The translations under genes and the position numbers were made by a program. This document shows positions 7,585 to 16,428 of a stretch of DNA of 64,000 nucleotides, in pieces; positions within the stretch are counted from its first letter, which is position 1; every line of letters starts with the position of its first letter. A model generated the notes under the pieces. That model ran no database searches and had not been told where the DNA came from. It worked only from the letters and a program-made list of their open reading frames with translations. This DNA is from Mesorhizobium_B sp963522145 (GTDB lineage Bacteria; Pseudomonadota; Alphaproteobacteria; Rhizobiales; Rhizobiaceae), in NCBI GenBank assembly GCA_963522145.1, contig CAUQXI010000012.1:42949-106948 (forward strand), given 5' to 3'.

Positions 7585-8568
7585 ATGGCGACAAGGGCCG
7601 TGGCGCAGGAAACCGTTTGTGCCTTGCGCCGAGAGATCGCGAATATCGAGGGAACAGCCGGTTGCATCGCCGATTTCCATGCGGCTTCGGCCGGGCCGCG
7701 CTCCGAGCCTGATGCGGCAGCGGCCGGCTTTGCCGATCCTGCACTCCCCGGCGGGCTCGTAGCCACCGATACCCGTCTCGATTTTGTTCTCGGCGGAGGC
7801 GTGCCGCAGGCCGCCCTGATCGAGGTTCATGGAGCGGCGGAAGGCGACGCGGGGGCTGCGGCAGGGTTCTCCCTTGCGCTGGCCACCCTGGCGAGCGGCC
7901 CCGAACAAGCCCTTCCCCTGCTTTGGGTTGGCACAAGCGAGGGGGCGCGGGAATCAGGCTTTCCCTACATGCCGGGGATCCATGCCGGCTTCGGCCTCCG
8001 AAATCTTCTGCTGTCATGCCTGCCCAGGCTCGATGACGCCCTGTGGGTGGCGGAAGAGGCCGCCGGGCTCGGCGCCTTTGGAGGCGTGATCCTCGCCGTG
8101 CGCAGCACTTCCTCCAAGCTCGACCTCACGGCCACGCGGCGCCTCCATATGCGGGCGCGCCGCGCGGGTCGGATGATGCTGCTGCTTCGCCTGGGCGCAG
8201 GAAGCACACTGGCGCCCACAGCCTCCCCGGTCCGCCTTTCCGTATCGCCCGCGCCGGCCGGCATGCGGCGCGTGCTTGGCCGCCCCTTGGCGCGCTCGCT
8301 CGGCAACCCGGCTTTTCGCGTGACGGTCAGCAAGAGCCGCACCGCGCGCGAAGGTGAACTCATTCTCGAATGGAGCCCCGATGACCAACGCTTCCACGAG
8401 TCGCAGGATTTTGGCGCTGTGGTTTCCCCATCTCGGCGCCGAACGCATTTGGCGCGAGCGGAAGGGGCCGTTCTGGCGTTCGACCCTGGCAGAAACGCAG
8501 CCACCTCTGGCAACGAGCCGGAAGACAGGGAATGCCTGGCGCCTTCATTCGCTCGACGAGCGGGCTGA
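7585..8568 (+). CDS. imuA: ImuA, RecA/SulA-like mutasome protein
   Basis: ImuA is the first gene of the SOS-induced imuA-imuB-dnaE2 mutagenesis cassette that replaces UmuDC/Pol V in many bacteria. The 327-aa product has a RecA-like core: GLVATDTRLDFVLGGGVPQ, LLWVGTSEGARESGFPY, and RRLHMRARRAGRMMLLLR. The Walker A region is degenerate, as is normal for the family. The homologous part ends around EDFGAVV (here QDFGAVVS, near residue 285). The frame then continues 40 further residues into imuB, giving a 188-base overlap. The ATG at 7585 follows a GCAGGAA ribosome site. Confidence 0.88.
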   Translation: MATRAVAQETVCALRREIANIEGTAGCIADFHAASAGPRSEPDAAAAGFADPALPGGLVATDTRLDFVLGGGVPQAALIEVHGAAEGDAGAAAGFSLALATLASGPEQALPLLWVGTSEGARESGFPYMPGIHAGFGLRNLLLSCLPRLDDALWVAEEAAGLGAFGGVILAVRSTSSKLDLTATRRLHMRARRAGRMMLLLRLGAGSTLAPTASPVRLSVSPAPAGMRRVLGRPLARSLGNPAFRVTVSKSRTAREGELILEWSPDDQRFHESQDFGAVVSPSRRRTHLARAEGAVLAFDPGRNAATSGNEPEDRECLAPSFARRAG

Positions 8569-10045
8569 ATCGCTCGGCCTCAAACCCGGTACCGGCGTGG
8601 CTGATGCGCAGGCCGCTCATCCGACGCTCGACGTGGTGGAAGCCGACAGCGAGGCCGAGCAGCGCCTGCTGGAAAATCTGGCCGACTGGTGCGACCGCTA
8701 TACGCCGCTCGTCGCGCTCGATAGCGTCGACGGTCTCTTTCTCGACATCGCCGGCTGCGCACATCTGTTTGCCGGCGAACTATCTCTGATGAAGGATGCA
8801 CGAGAACGCCTCTTCCGCCAAGGTTTTCTGGTGCGCGCAGGCCTTGCTTCCACGCCGGGGGCAGCCTGGGCCGCAGCACGCTTCATGCCTGGCATGCCTG
8901 CAATCGACGAGGGCCGCGAAGCGGAAGCGCTGAAGGGTCTTCCAATCGGGGCACTGCGCCTTCAGGCGCAGGAACGGCAGGGTCTTGAAAGCGTCGGCTT
9001 GCGCACGATCGGGGCCGTGATGAGCGCACCCCGCGCGCCTCTCGCCCGGCGCTTCGGCAAAGCCGTTCTGCTGCGTCTCGATCAGGCGCTGGGCGGGGTG
9101 GAGGAGCCGATCAGCCCACGCCTGCCGGCCCCGCCGCTTTCCGTCGAACGGCATCTGCCCGAACCGATCGGAAGCACCGACGCCATCGAGGATCTGGCAG
9201 GCGGACTGGCTGAAAGGCTGAAGCCCGACCTGGAACGGCGCGGCGAAGGCGCGAAGGCGATGGAGCTTGCGCTGTTTCGCGTCGACGGCGTCGTGTTTCG
9301 GGTGAAGCTTGCTTTGTCGCAGCCCTTGCGCGACCCGAAGCGGCTGCGACTTCTGTTCCGCGAGCGGCTAGCAGCACTTGAAGCCCGCCTGGATGCCGGC
9401 TTCGGCTTCGATCTCCTGCGCTTGTCGGTGATTGCAGCCGCTCCGATGCCGACTGAGCAGAAGGGCTTTGACGGAACGGCGCGCCACGATGGCGAGGAGA
9501 TCGCCGCTCTTGCCGACCGGCTGCGCGCGCGGCTGGGCGTGTCCGTGCTCTGGCAGCCTGCTCCCGTTGCCAGCCACCTTCCCGAACGCGCCGCACGCCT
9601 GGTCTCCTATGGCGAAGCCCCCACCGCCAAAACCCCCACTGCCAAAACCGAAGAATCGCTTCTGCGCGACATGCAAAGACATCCCGCGCGGCCGATCTTC
9701 CTGTTCTCGCCGCCCGAGCATGTCGAAGCGGTCGCCGAAGTGCCCGACGGCCCGCCGTTCCAGTTCCGCTGGCGCCGTGTCCTCCACCGCGTCGCACGCT
9801 CGGAAGGGCCCGAACGCATCGCGCCGGAATGGTGGATGGAAGACAAAACGGCGCCCAGGCCTGCGGAAAGGCAGAAGGAAGCCGAGGAAGCGCTGCCTGC
9901 ATCGATCTGGATAGGGCCGGACACGCGCGACTATTTCCGCGTCGAGGACACGGAAGGCCGCCGCTACTGGCTGTTTCGCCAGGGCCTCTTCGAGCATGCG
10001 AACCTGCCTCAGCCGCGCTGGTTCCTGCACGGGCTTTTCGCATGA
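8381..10045 (+). CDS. imuB: ImuB, Y-family polymerase-like mutasome subunit
   Basis: ImuB (554 aa) resembles Y-family DNA polymerases but normally lacks the acidic catalytic residues; it acts as an adaptor linking the beta clamp, ImuA and DnaE2 at lesions. Visible are the RILALWFPHLGAERI start, a palm-like VALDSVDGLFLDIAGCAHLF, the fingers/thumb region RLGLESVGLRTIG-like RQGLESVGLRTIGAVM, and a C-terminal SIWIGPDTRDYFRVEDTEGRRYWLFRQG segment. The ATG at 8381 lies inside imuA. It overlaps dnaE2 by four bases (ATGA). A short duplication adds PTAKT twice near residue 415. Confidence 0.92.
   Translation: MTNASTSRRILALWFPHLGAERIWRERKGPFWRSTLAETQPPLATSRKTGNAWRLHSLDERAESLGLKPGTGVADAQAAHPTLDVVEADSEAEQRLLENLADWCDRYTPLVALDSVDGLFLDIAGCAHLFAGELSLMKDARERLFRQGFLVRAGLASTPGAAWAAARFMPGMPAIDEGREAEALKGLPIGALRLQAQERQGLESVGLRTIGAVMSAPRAPLARRFGKAVLLRLDQALGGVEEPISPRLPAPPLSVERHLPEPIGSTDAIEDLAGGLAERLKPDLERRGEGAKAMELALFRVDGVVFRVKLALSQPLRDPKRLRLLFRERLAALEARLDAGFGFDLLRLSVIAAAPMPTEQKGFDGTARHDGEEIAALADRLRARLGVSVLWQPAPVASHLPERAARLVSYGEAPTAKTPTAKTEESLLRDMQRHPARPIFLFSPPEHVEAVAEVPDGPPFQFRWRRVLHRVARSEGPERIAPEWWMEDKTAPRPAERQKEAEEALPASIWIGPDTRDYFRVEDTEGRRYWLFRQGLFEHANLPQPRWFLHGLFA
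9618..9647 (+). repeat. 15-bp tandem duplication inside imuB
   Basis: Two adjacent 15-base units (9618-9632 and 9633-9647) differ at one base (C or T) and encode PTAKT twice. The length is a multiple of three, so the frame is kept. It sits in the variable linker region between the polymerase-like part and the C-terminal domain. Confidence 0.8.
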
Positions 10046-13000
10046 AGGAGCAGGCGGTCCACGACTATGCAGAGTTCGGCACCCGTTCGAGCTTTTCCTT
10101 TCTTGAAGGCGCATCGCGGCCCGAGGACCTGGTCAGCGCCGCCAAGTTTCTGGGTTACCGCGCGCTCGGCCTTGCCGACCGCAACACGGTGGCCGGCACG
10201 GTGCGTGCCTGGCAGCAGGCCAAGGTGCTGGACCTGCCCTACCATCCGGGCGCGCGGCTCGTCTTTTCCGACAACACGCCCGACATGCTGGCCTATCCCC
10301 AAAACCGCCAGGGCTGGGCGCATCTTTGCCGCATGCTGACACAAGCCAATATGCGGGGAGACAAAGGCGCCCCTCGCCTTCTGCGCACGGATTTCATGGA
10401 ATGGGGCGCCCATTTGTCCGTTGCCGTTCTTCCCTCGCTCGAAGAGGTCGATGAAGAAGCGGATCTTGCTTTGCTCCATGAAGCGCGTGCAGCGTTCGGG
10501 AGTGCTATCCGTCTGGGCGCCGCGCCGCTTTATCGCGGCGACGATCAGGTGAGGATGGCGCGGGCGGCGGCGCTCGCCAAGGCGGCCCGATTGCCCATGA
10601 TGGCAACCAACGATGCGCTGTTCCACACGCCGGCACGCCGGCCTCTGCAGGACATGATCACCGCGATCCGTCTCAAGACCACGGTGGCCGAGGCCGGCCA
10701 CGCGCTCCTGCCCAATGCCGAGCGCTTCCTGAAGCCACCTGCCGAGATGGCGCGGCTGTTTCGCATTTACCCAGAGGCCGTTTCGGAAACGACTCGGTTT
10801 GCAAGCGAGCTTTCCTTTTCCTTGAGCGAGCTCCACCACAACTATCCCGATGAGCCGACGCGCGATGGAGCAACCGCGCAGGAGGAATTGGAACGTTTGT
10901 CGTGGGAAGGCGCGGCATGGCGCTATCCCCGCGGCGTCCCCGAAAGCGTGAGCGCCGCGATCAGAAAGGAACTGGCGATCATCGCCAAGCTGACTTACGC
11001 CCGCTATTTCCTGACCGTTCACGACATCGTCCACTTTGCGAGGGAGAAGGAAATCCTCTGCCAGGGGCGAGGCTCGGCGGCCAATTCGGTCGTCTGCTTC
11101 TGCCTCGGCATCACGGAAGTGAGCCCCGAGCTTGGCACCTGCCTGTTCGAGCGCTTCATCTCGGCCGAGCGCGGTGAGCCGCCTGACATCGATGTCGATT
11201 TCGAGCATGAGCGCCGCGAGGAGGTGATCCAGTACATCTACGGGAAATACAGCGCCAAGCGCACCGCGCTGGCCTGTGCGGTGATCTCCTACCGTCCGCG
11301 CTCGGCACTGCGCGAGGCCGGCAAGGCGCTGGGCTTTTCCGATGATGCGCTGTCGGCGCTGTCCTCAGCCACATGGCGCTGGAAAGGCACGGCGCTCGAT
11401 GAAACGGAGATCAGGGGTGCAGGCTTCAGTCCCGCCGACCCTCATGTGCAGAAGCTGTTCACGCTCGCCAACGAGATCGTCGGGCATCCCCGCCATCTGT
11501 CCCAGCATGTGGGCGGCTTCGTTATCACCAAGGACCGGCTCGACGAGATCGTGCCGATCGTCAAAACGGCCATGCCCGATCGAAAGATGGTGGAATGGGA
11601 CAAGGACGATCTCGACGGCGTGAAGATCCTCAAGATCGACATTCTGGCGCTTGGCATGCTGAGCTGCCTGCGCCGCTGCTTCGAGCTTCTGGCCAGGCAC
11701 TACCCCGAGCAGAAAGCCCATTCGATCGCCACGATCCCTGAAGGGGAAGGCAGCGTCTATGCCATGATTCAGCGCGCGGACACGCTGGGCGTGTTCCAGA
11801 TCGAGTCCCGCGCGCAGATGTCGATGCTGCCGCGCCTCAAGCCCAAGGAGTTCTATGATCTCGTGATCGAGGTCGCCATCGTCCGGCCCGGCCCGATCCA
11901 GGGCGACATGGTGCATCCTTATCTGCGCCGGCGGGAAGGAACGGAAAAGGTAGAGTATCCCAGCAAGGAACTAGAAGACGTTCTCTCCAAGACCCTCGGT
12001 GTGCCGCTCTTCCAGGAGCAGGCCATGCGCATCGCCATCGTGGCGGGCGACTTTTCGCCGGCCAAGGCCGACCAGCTTCGCCGCGCCATGGCGACCTTCC
12101 GGCGTACCGGCACCATCCACCAGCTCAGGCAAGACATGATCGAGGGCATGGTGAAGAAAGGCTATGATCGAGACTTCGCCACCCGCTGCTTCGGGCAGAT
12201 CGAGGGCTTCGGCGAATATGGCTTCCCCGAGTCGCACGCCGCATCCTTCGCGCTGCTCGTTTACGCCTCATGCTGGTTCAAGGCCTGGTACCCGGATGTG
12301 TTCTGCGCGGCCATCCTCAACGCCCAGCCCATGGGCTTCTATGCGCCGGCCCAGCTGACACGGGATGCCAAAGAGCACGGCATCGAGCTGCGCGCAGTGG
12401 ACATCAACCGCTCGGATTGGGACTGCGCGCTCGAAGGTGACGAGGGGAAATATCGTTTCGACCCTGAATCGATTGCGCAACGGCATCGAGAGATGCGCGG
12501 CACGATCCGTTCCCGCCATGCGGTGCGGCTCGGCTTCCGGCAGGTGAACGGATTGCGTGAGGCTGACATGGACAAGCTCGTGAAAGCGCGCGGGAATGGC
12601 TATCGCTCCGTGCGCGACCTCTGGCTGCGCGCGAAGCTGCCGGGCAGCGCAATCGTGCGGCTTGCGGAAGCGGATGCGTTCCGCTCGCTCGGGCTCGACC
12701 GGCGCGCGGCCTTATGGGAAGCCAAGGCGCTGGACCGGCAGGCGGCCATCGAGCATCTTGCCTTGTTCGACCGGCCGGATGTCGAGCCAAGCCAGAACGA
12801 GCCGGAAACCCGTCTTCCCACCATGCCGCTCGGCCAGCATGTGGTGCATGATTACCGCACGACGAGCCTGTCGCTCAAGGCGCATCCCGTTTCGTTTCTT
12901 CGTTCCCGCCTCACGCGATCCCGCATCGTGCCGGCCGCGACGCTGGCCCACACGCCAAGCGGACGCCCGGTCTCGGTTGCCGGCCTTGTTCTGGTGCGCC

Positions 13001-13353
13001 AGCGCCCCGGCACGGCCAAGGGCGTGATCTTCATGACGATCGAGGACGAAACGGGCATCGCCAATGCGATCGTCTGGAAGCCATGCTTCGAGAAATACCG
13101 CTCGATTGTTCTGGGCGCGCGACTGGTGCGGGTGGATGGACGGGTCCAGAGCCAGAGCGGCGTCATCCATCTGGTGGCCCACCGGCTGGAAGACCTGACG
13201 CCCTGGCTCGCCAGCCTGTCGGAAGAAGGTCCGCTGATCGACAACCTTGCCCGCGCCGATGAATTTGGGCTTCCTTCCGCCCCCAGGCGCGAGGCACAGG
13301 TTCTGGCCGAGCCTGTCCGCCGCGTCATGCCCAAGGGGCGCAACTTTCATTGA
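10042..13353 (+). CDS. dnaE2: Error-prone DNA polymerase DnaE2 (ImuC)
   Basis: A 1103-aa C-family polymerase that performs damage-induced translesion synthesis with ImuA and ImuB. It opens with a PHP domain (GTRSSFSFLEGASRPEDLV, LGLADRNTVAGTVRAW), then the catalytic palm with GRGSAANSVVCFCLGIT and PPDIDVDFEHERREEV, whose aspartates bind metal. Next come the QHVGGFVITKDRLDE and ESRAQMSMLPRLKP blocks, FGEYGFPESHAASFALL, a tandem HhH region, and a C-terminal OB fold (VAGLVLVRQRPGTAKGVIFM). The start at 10042 overlaps the imuB stop, so translation is coupled. Third gene of the LexA-controlled operon. Confidence 0.96.
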   Translation: MKEQAVHDYAEFGTRSSFSFLEGASRPEDLVSAAKFLGYRALGLADRNTVAGTVRAWQQAKVLDLPYHPGARLVFSDNTPDMLAYPQNRQGWAHLCRMLTQANMRGDKGAPRLLRTDFMEWGAHLSVAVLPSLEEVDEEADLALLHEARAAFGSAIRLGAAPLYRGDDQVRMARAAALAKAARLPMMATNDALFHTPARRPLQDMITAIRLKTTVAEAGHALLPNAERFLKPPAEMARLFRIYPEAVSETTRFASELSFSLSELHHNYPDEPTRDGATAQEELERLSWEGAAWRYPRGVPESVSAAIRKELAIIAKLTYARYFLTVHDIVHFAREKEILCQGRGSAANSVVCFCLGITEVSPELGTCLFERFISAERGEPPDIDVDFEHERREEVIQYIYGKYSAKRTALACAVISYRPRSALREAGKALGFSDDALSALSSATWRWKGTALDETEIRGAGFSPADPHVQKLFTLANEIVGHPRHLSQHVGGFVITKDRLDEIVPIVKTAMPDRKMVEWDKDDLDGVKILKIDILALGMLSCLRRCFELLARHYPEQKAHSIATIPEGEGSVYAMIQRADTLGVFQIESRAQMSMLPRLKPKEFYDLVIEVAIVRPGPIQGDMVHPYLRRREGTEKVEYPSKELEDVLSKTLGVPLFQEQAMRIAIVAGDFSPAKADQLRRAMATFRRTGTIHQLRQDMIEGMVKKGYDRDFATRCFGQIEGFGEYGFPESHAASFALLVYASCWFKAWYPDVFCAAILNAQPMGFYAPAQLTRDAKEHGIELRAVDINRSDWDCALEGDEGKYRFDPESIAQRHREMRGTIRSRHAVRLGFRQVNGLREADMDKLVKARGNGYRSVRDLWLRAKLPGSAIVRLAEADAFRSLGLDRRAALWEAKALDRQAAIEHLALFDRPDVEPSQNEPETRLPTMPLGQHVVHDYRTTSLSLKAHPVSFLRSRLTRSRIVPAATLAHTPSGRPVSVAGLVLVRQRPGTAKGVIFMTIEDETGIANAIVWKPCFEKYRSIVLGARLVRVDGRVQSQSGVIHLVAHRLEDLTPWLASLSEEGPLIDNLARADEFGLPSAPRREAQVLAEPVRRVMPKGRNFH

Positions 13354-13356
13354 TCG

Positions 13357-13578
13357 TCAGACACCAGAGCCTGAGGTGTTCTCAAGCGAGCGCGCTTCGG
13401 ACGGAATCATGATCGGAATGCCGTCCCGCACGGGATAGGCCAGGCGCGCGCGTTCGGACACAAGCTCGGAGCGTGCCCCGTCCCAACGCAGCGATCCCTT
13501 TGTCAGCGGGCAGACCAGAAGCTCGAGTAGCTTGTGATCGATGCCCGACTGGCGCGGCAGCGTTTCATCCATCGGCAT
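13357..13578 (-). CDS. Trm112 family protein
   Basis: A 73-aa protein with the Trm112 zinc-ribbon-like fold: LLELLVCPLTKGSLRWD, then LVSERARLAYPVRDGIPIMIP. In eukaryotes Trm112 activates methyltransferases; the bacterial role is unclear. As in many proteobacterial members only one Cys is left, so it probably does not bind zinc. The ATG overlaps the stop of the LON-domain gene (TAATG), indicating coupling. It converges with dnaE2. Confidence 0.85.
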   Translation of the reverse strand: MPMDETLPRQSGIDHKLLELLVCPLTKGSLRWDGARSELVSERARLAYPVRDGIPIMIPSEARSLENTSGSGV

Positions 13579-14249
13579 TACTGCAGGCTCGAGCCGCTTT
13601 CGTCACCGCGGCGCGCAAGCGTGATCTCCGTGATCGCGATCAGCGTTTCAGCGCGCGCCCGCAGATCCGAGGCTTCCAGCAGAGCTTGTTTCTCGGCAGG
13701 ACCATAGGGCGCCATCATCGCAAGCGCGTTGACAAGGGTGACATTCCCGGCCCGGCTCACGCTTTCCCAATCGGCCTGCAGGTCATTGGCTTCGAGATAG
13801 GCGCGAAAGGCCTTGAGCAGCGCCGGACGATCGATTTCGCCGCCACTCGCTTCCTCGCCGAGATCGCCGGCAAAGGGCAGCGGAGTGATCTGGCGAAACG
13901 GTGTCTTGACCGTCAGCTCTTCGGCAATCCGGAAGCGGCACACACCGCCGAGCGAGATCAGGTAGCGTCCGTCACCCGTCTCGCTGAGCGAGATGATCCG
14001 CCCGAGACATCCGACCTTGCAAAGCTCCGGTTCGCCGTCATGGCGAACCCCGCCGCCCAATGCTGGCTGGATCATGCCGATCAGGCGCGAAGCCCTCATG
14101 GCGTCGTCCACCATCTCCAGGTAGCGCGGCTCGAAGATGTTGAGCGGGATGCGCCCGCCGGGCAGAAGAAGGGCCGCCGACAGGGGAAATACCGCTACCC
14201 GGCCGGGCAGGTCGGCGATCCTGCGGTAGTGGGCGTTTCCCGCTTGCAA
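13578..14249 (-). CDS. LON peptidase substrate-binding domain protein
   Basis: A 223-aa protein that is only the N-terminal LON (PUA-like) domain, without ATPase or protease parts. Key segments are DLPGRVAVFPLSAALLLPGG, IPLNIFEPRYLEMVDDAM, CKVGCLGRIISL and DGRYLISLGGVCRFRI. Stand-alone LON-domain proteins have unknown function, perhaps substrate handling. The TTG at 14249 (product starting MQAGNAHYRRIADLP) is preferred because GCAGGA lies just upstream and relatives begin there; a GTG at 14306 would add 19 residues. It forms a pair with Trm112 and follows the thioredoxin gene. Confidence 0.85.
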   Translation of the reverse strand: MQAGNAHYRRIADLPGRVAVFPLSAALLLPGGRIPLNIFEPRYLEMVDDAMRASRLIGMIQPALGGGVRHDGEPELCKVGCLGRIISLSETGDGRYLISLGGVCRFRIAEELTVKTPFRQITPLPFAGDLGEEASGGEIDRPALLKAFRAYLEANDLQADWESVSRAGNVTLVNALAMMAPYGPAEKQALLEASDLRARAETLIAITEITLARRGDESGSSLQ

Positions 14250-14436
14250 CGATCCTGCTTCCCCAATGACGGCGTCCAGAGCAGCGGCGGATGATCGGCA
14301 GCACACACGCTGTTGCCTGCCCGCGACGCAGCCTTCAAACCAGTTCTGGCCGCTTAAGTGGCGCGTTGCTGCCTGAACTCAAGAGCTTGGAAACTGAACG
14401 GTCGGCGCTCTTCTCCGCCAAGCCGGCTTGCGGGCC

Positions 14437-15441
14437 TCACGAGAAAAGCAGCGATGACAGCCGCCGGCGCGTGGCAAGCGTCACCGGATCGGTCAGGCCC
14501 CATGCTTCGAAAAAGCGCAGCAACTGCGCCCGCGCGCCATCTTCGTTCCAGGCCCGGTCCGCCTTGACGATGGCAAGCAGGCTTTCTGCCGCCTCGGCGC
14601 GCTGGCCGGCTGCGTTCTGCAGAAGCGCAAGATCGAAGCGGGCCTGATGATCGGCCGGATCGGCATCGAGCTGGTGCTGGAGCGCCCGTGGATCGCCGAG
14701 CTTGGAGGCCTCCTCGGCCAGCGCCATGCGCGCCCTGAGCGCAGCTATCGGCCCCTTATCGCTTTGGCCCTCAGGCGCCATGGCAAGCACCTGTTCGACC
14801 GCCTCCACGTCACCCGCATCCCACAGGATACCCGCCAGCCCGGCAATGGCCTCCACATTGTCCGGCGCTTCCTGAAGCACGGCATCGAAAATGCCCATCG
14901 CCGTTTCGCGATCCCCATCCGCCAAGGCCTGCTGCGCGGAAGCAAGCGCTTCTCCCACCTGCGGCGCGGCCACGCCTGCGCCTGCCACCTTGTCGATGAA
15001 CTGCTTGATCTGGCTTTCGGAAACGGCGCCCATGAAGCCGTCCACCGGCTGGCCGTTCTTGAACGCGATCACAGCGGGGATGGATTGAATGCCGAGTTGC
15101 CCGGCGACCGAAGGATGCTCATCGATATTCATCTTGACGAGCTTCACGCGACCGCCAGCCTCCCGCACGGCCTTTTCGAGCGCCGGCTGAAGCTGCTTGC
15201 AGGGGCCGCACCAAGGCGCCCAGAAATCCACCAGAACGGGCTGGCGGCGCGACTCCTGGATCACATCGGCCGCGAAGCTCGCCGTGGTGGCATCCTTGAT
15301 CGACACGGGCGCCGGCGCTGCACTGGGCGCGCCTCCGAAAAGAGCTGCCGTTGTGCCTGCTTTGTCGCCCGCAGCCGCAGGCTGTGGCCCGCCTGCCGGC
15401 GCGCCGGGACGACCGCCGAACATGATGTTCCTGTCGCTCAT
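14437..15441 (-). CDS. YbbN/CnoX-like thioredoxin with TPR-like C-terminus
   Basis: A 334-aa cytoplasmic protein. After a 45-residue Gly/Ala/Pro-rich leader comes a thioredoxin domain (about 50-150) with the active site FWAPWCGPCK, keeping both cysteines, and NIDEHPSVAGQLGIQSIPA with the cis-proline. Residues 160-334 form helical repeats of TPR type (ALADGDRETAMGIFDAVLQ, DNVEAIAGLAGILWDAGD) as in YbbN/CnoX, which holds oxidised or unfolding clients and passes them to chaperones. Its WCGPC site differs from the redox-inactive SxxC of E. coli YbbN, so it may be an active reductase. Confidence 0.9.
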   Translation of the reverse strand: MSDRNIMFGGRPGAPAGGPQPAAAGDKAGTTAALFGGAPSAAPAPVSIKDATTASFAADVIQESRRQPVLVDFWAPWCGPCKQLQPALEKAVREAGGRVKLVKMNIDEHPSVAGQLGIQSIPAVIAFKNGQPVDGFMGAVSESQIKQFIDKVAGAGVAAPQVGEALASAQQALADGDRETAMGIFDAVLQEAPDNVEAIAGLAGILWDAGDVEAVEQVLAMAPEGQSDKGPIAALRARMALAEEASKLGDPRALQHQLDADPADHQARFDLALLQNAAGQRAEAAESLLAIVKADRAWNEDGARAQLLRFFEAWGLTDPVTLATRRRLSSLLFS

Positions 15442-15548
15442 CGCTTGTCCCTCATCCGGATGGTGCCATCACGAGTCCGGGCATAAGCACGGAATGGAGG
15501 CGCCGATCAATGAAACCCGGTCAGGATGTGGAGATCACGCGGCCGCTT

Positions 15549-16064
15549 TCAAGCGGTCACATCATGAGACGGACCGAGCAGCAGATTCGTGGTCTGGTGC
15601 CCTGTGGCTTCGGCGAAGCGGATTAGGTCGTCGCTCCTGATGGTGGTGGTCGCCTCGTTGGACAGCGGATGGCAGTTGACGAGTTCGGCCCTCGCCAGTG
15701 TCTCGTCGAGAAAGAAGCGGACGCGCCCTTCCCCGTCATTGATCAGGCCGAACGCTGAAACCGCGCCGGGCGTCACGCCCAGAAGCTCCAGAAGGGCTGC
15801 CGGACTGCCGAACGACACGCGGCTCGCCGCGCCGATCCTGCCGTGGATCGTCTTCAGATCCACGCTGGCATTCTCTTCAACGGTCAGCAGAAAGAAGTTG
15901 TCCTTCTTGTCCTTGAGAAAGAGGTTCTTGGTGTGCGCGCCTGCGATCACTCCCCGCAGTCCTTGCGAGTCGGCGACGGTGAACAGCGGCGGGTGCGTCA
16001 CCGTCGCCGTTTCGATGCCGAGGCCTCGGAGGAATTCGAAAAGTTCGTCCGGTGTCTTCGGCAT
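15549..16064 (-). CDS. ProX/YbaK-type aminoacyl-tRNA deacylase
   Basis: A 171-aa protein of the YbaK/ProRS-associated domain family that hydrolyses mischarged tRNA (typically Ala-tRNAPro in ProX members). Signature pieces are PPLFTVADSQGLRGVIAGAH, KNLFLKDKKDNFFLLTVEE with the conserved Lys in NLFLKD, and GVTPGAVSAFGLINDGEG. The ATG at 16064 gives the usual length; a TTG at 16103 would add 13 unlike residues. It is monocistronic by position, followed at a distance by the thioredoxin gene. Confidence 0.85.
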   Translation of the reverse strand: MPKTPDELFEFLRGLGIETATVTHPPLFTVADSQGLRGVIAGAHTKNLFLKDKKDNFFLLTVEENASVDLKTIHGRIGAASRVSFGSPAALLELLGVTPGAVSAFGLINDGEGRVRFFLDETLARAELVNCHPLSNEATTTIRSDDLIRFAEATGHQTTNLLLGPSHDVTA

Positions 16065-16274
16065 AGCTGCGAGCTTTCTGGAAACAAACTGGAGCATGGC
16101 CAATCACGTGGCACGGCAAACCGCCTTTGCTTCAAATCGCTCCCACGGGCAAGGCTGCACGAGGTGCGGGTTGCGGCAGGATGTGCCGACCCGGGCAACG
16201 CTGATTTCCTGTTGCAATCCTTTTTCGCATCGGCCATAGAGACACAACATTCGGCGCCTTCACGCGCCGCGCGA

Positions 16275-16349
16275 GCGGGTGTAGCTCAGGGGTAGAGCAC
16301 AACCTTGCCAAGGTTGGGGTCGCGGGTTCGAATCCCTTCGCCCGCTCCA
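16275..16349 (+). tRNA. tRNA-Gly (anticodon GCC)
   Basis: A full cloverleaf of 75 bases including encoded CCA: acceptor GCGGGTG/CGCCCGC, D arm with GTAGAGC, anticodon stem CAACC/GGTTG around loop TTGCCAA (anticodon at 16307-16309), and T arm with GGTTCGAATCC. Discriminator base T. It marks the border between core genes and the accessory block that starts 80 bases downstream. Confidence 0.97.
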
Positions 16350-16375
16350 GTTTCCTTTATTGAAAATGACTGTTC

Positions 16376-16397
16376 AAGGCCTCCTTTGGGAGGCCTT
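16376..16397 (+). terminator. Terminator after tRNA-Gly
   Basis: A 9-bp stem AAGGCCTCC (16376-16384) with GGAGGCCTT (16389-16397), loop of four, followed by TCT. It lies 27 bases past the tRNA and also near the end of the convergent flavoenzyme gene, so it may serve both strands. Confidence 0.7.
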
Positions 16398-16428
16398 TCT
16401 GCTTGTGTAGCTACGATCGCTGCCACAA

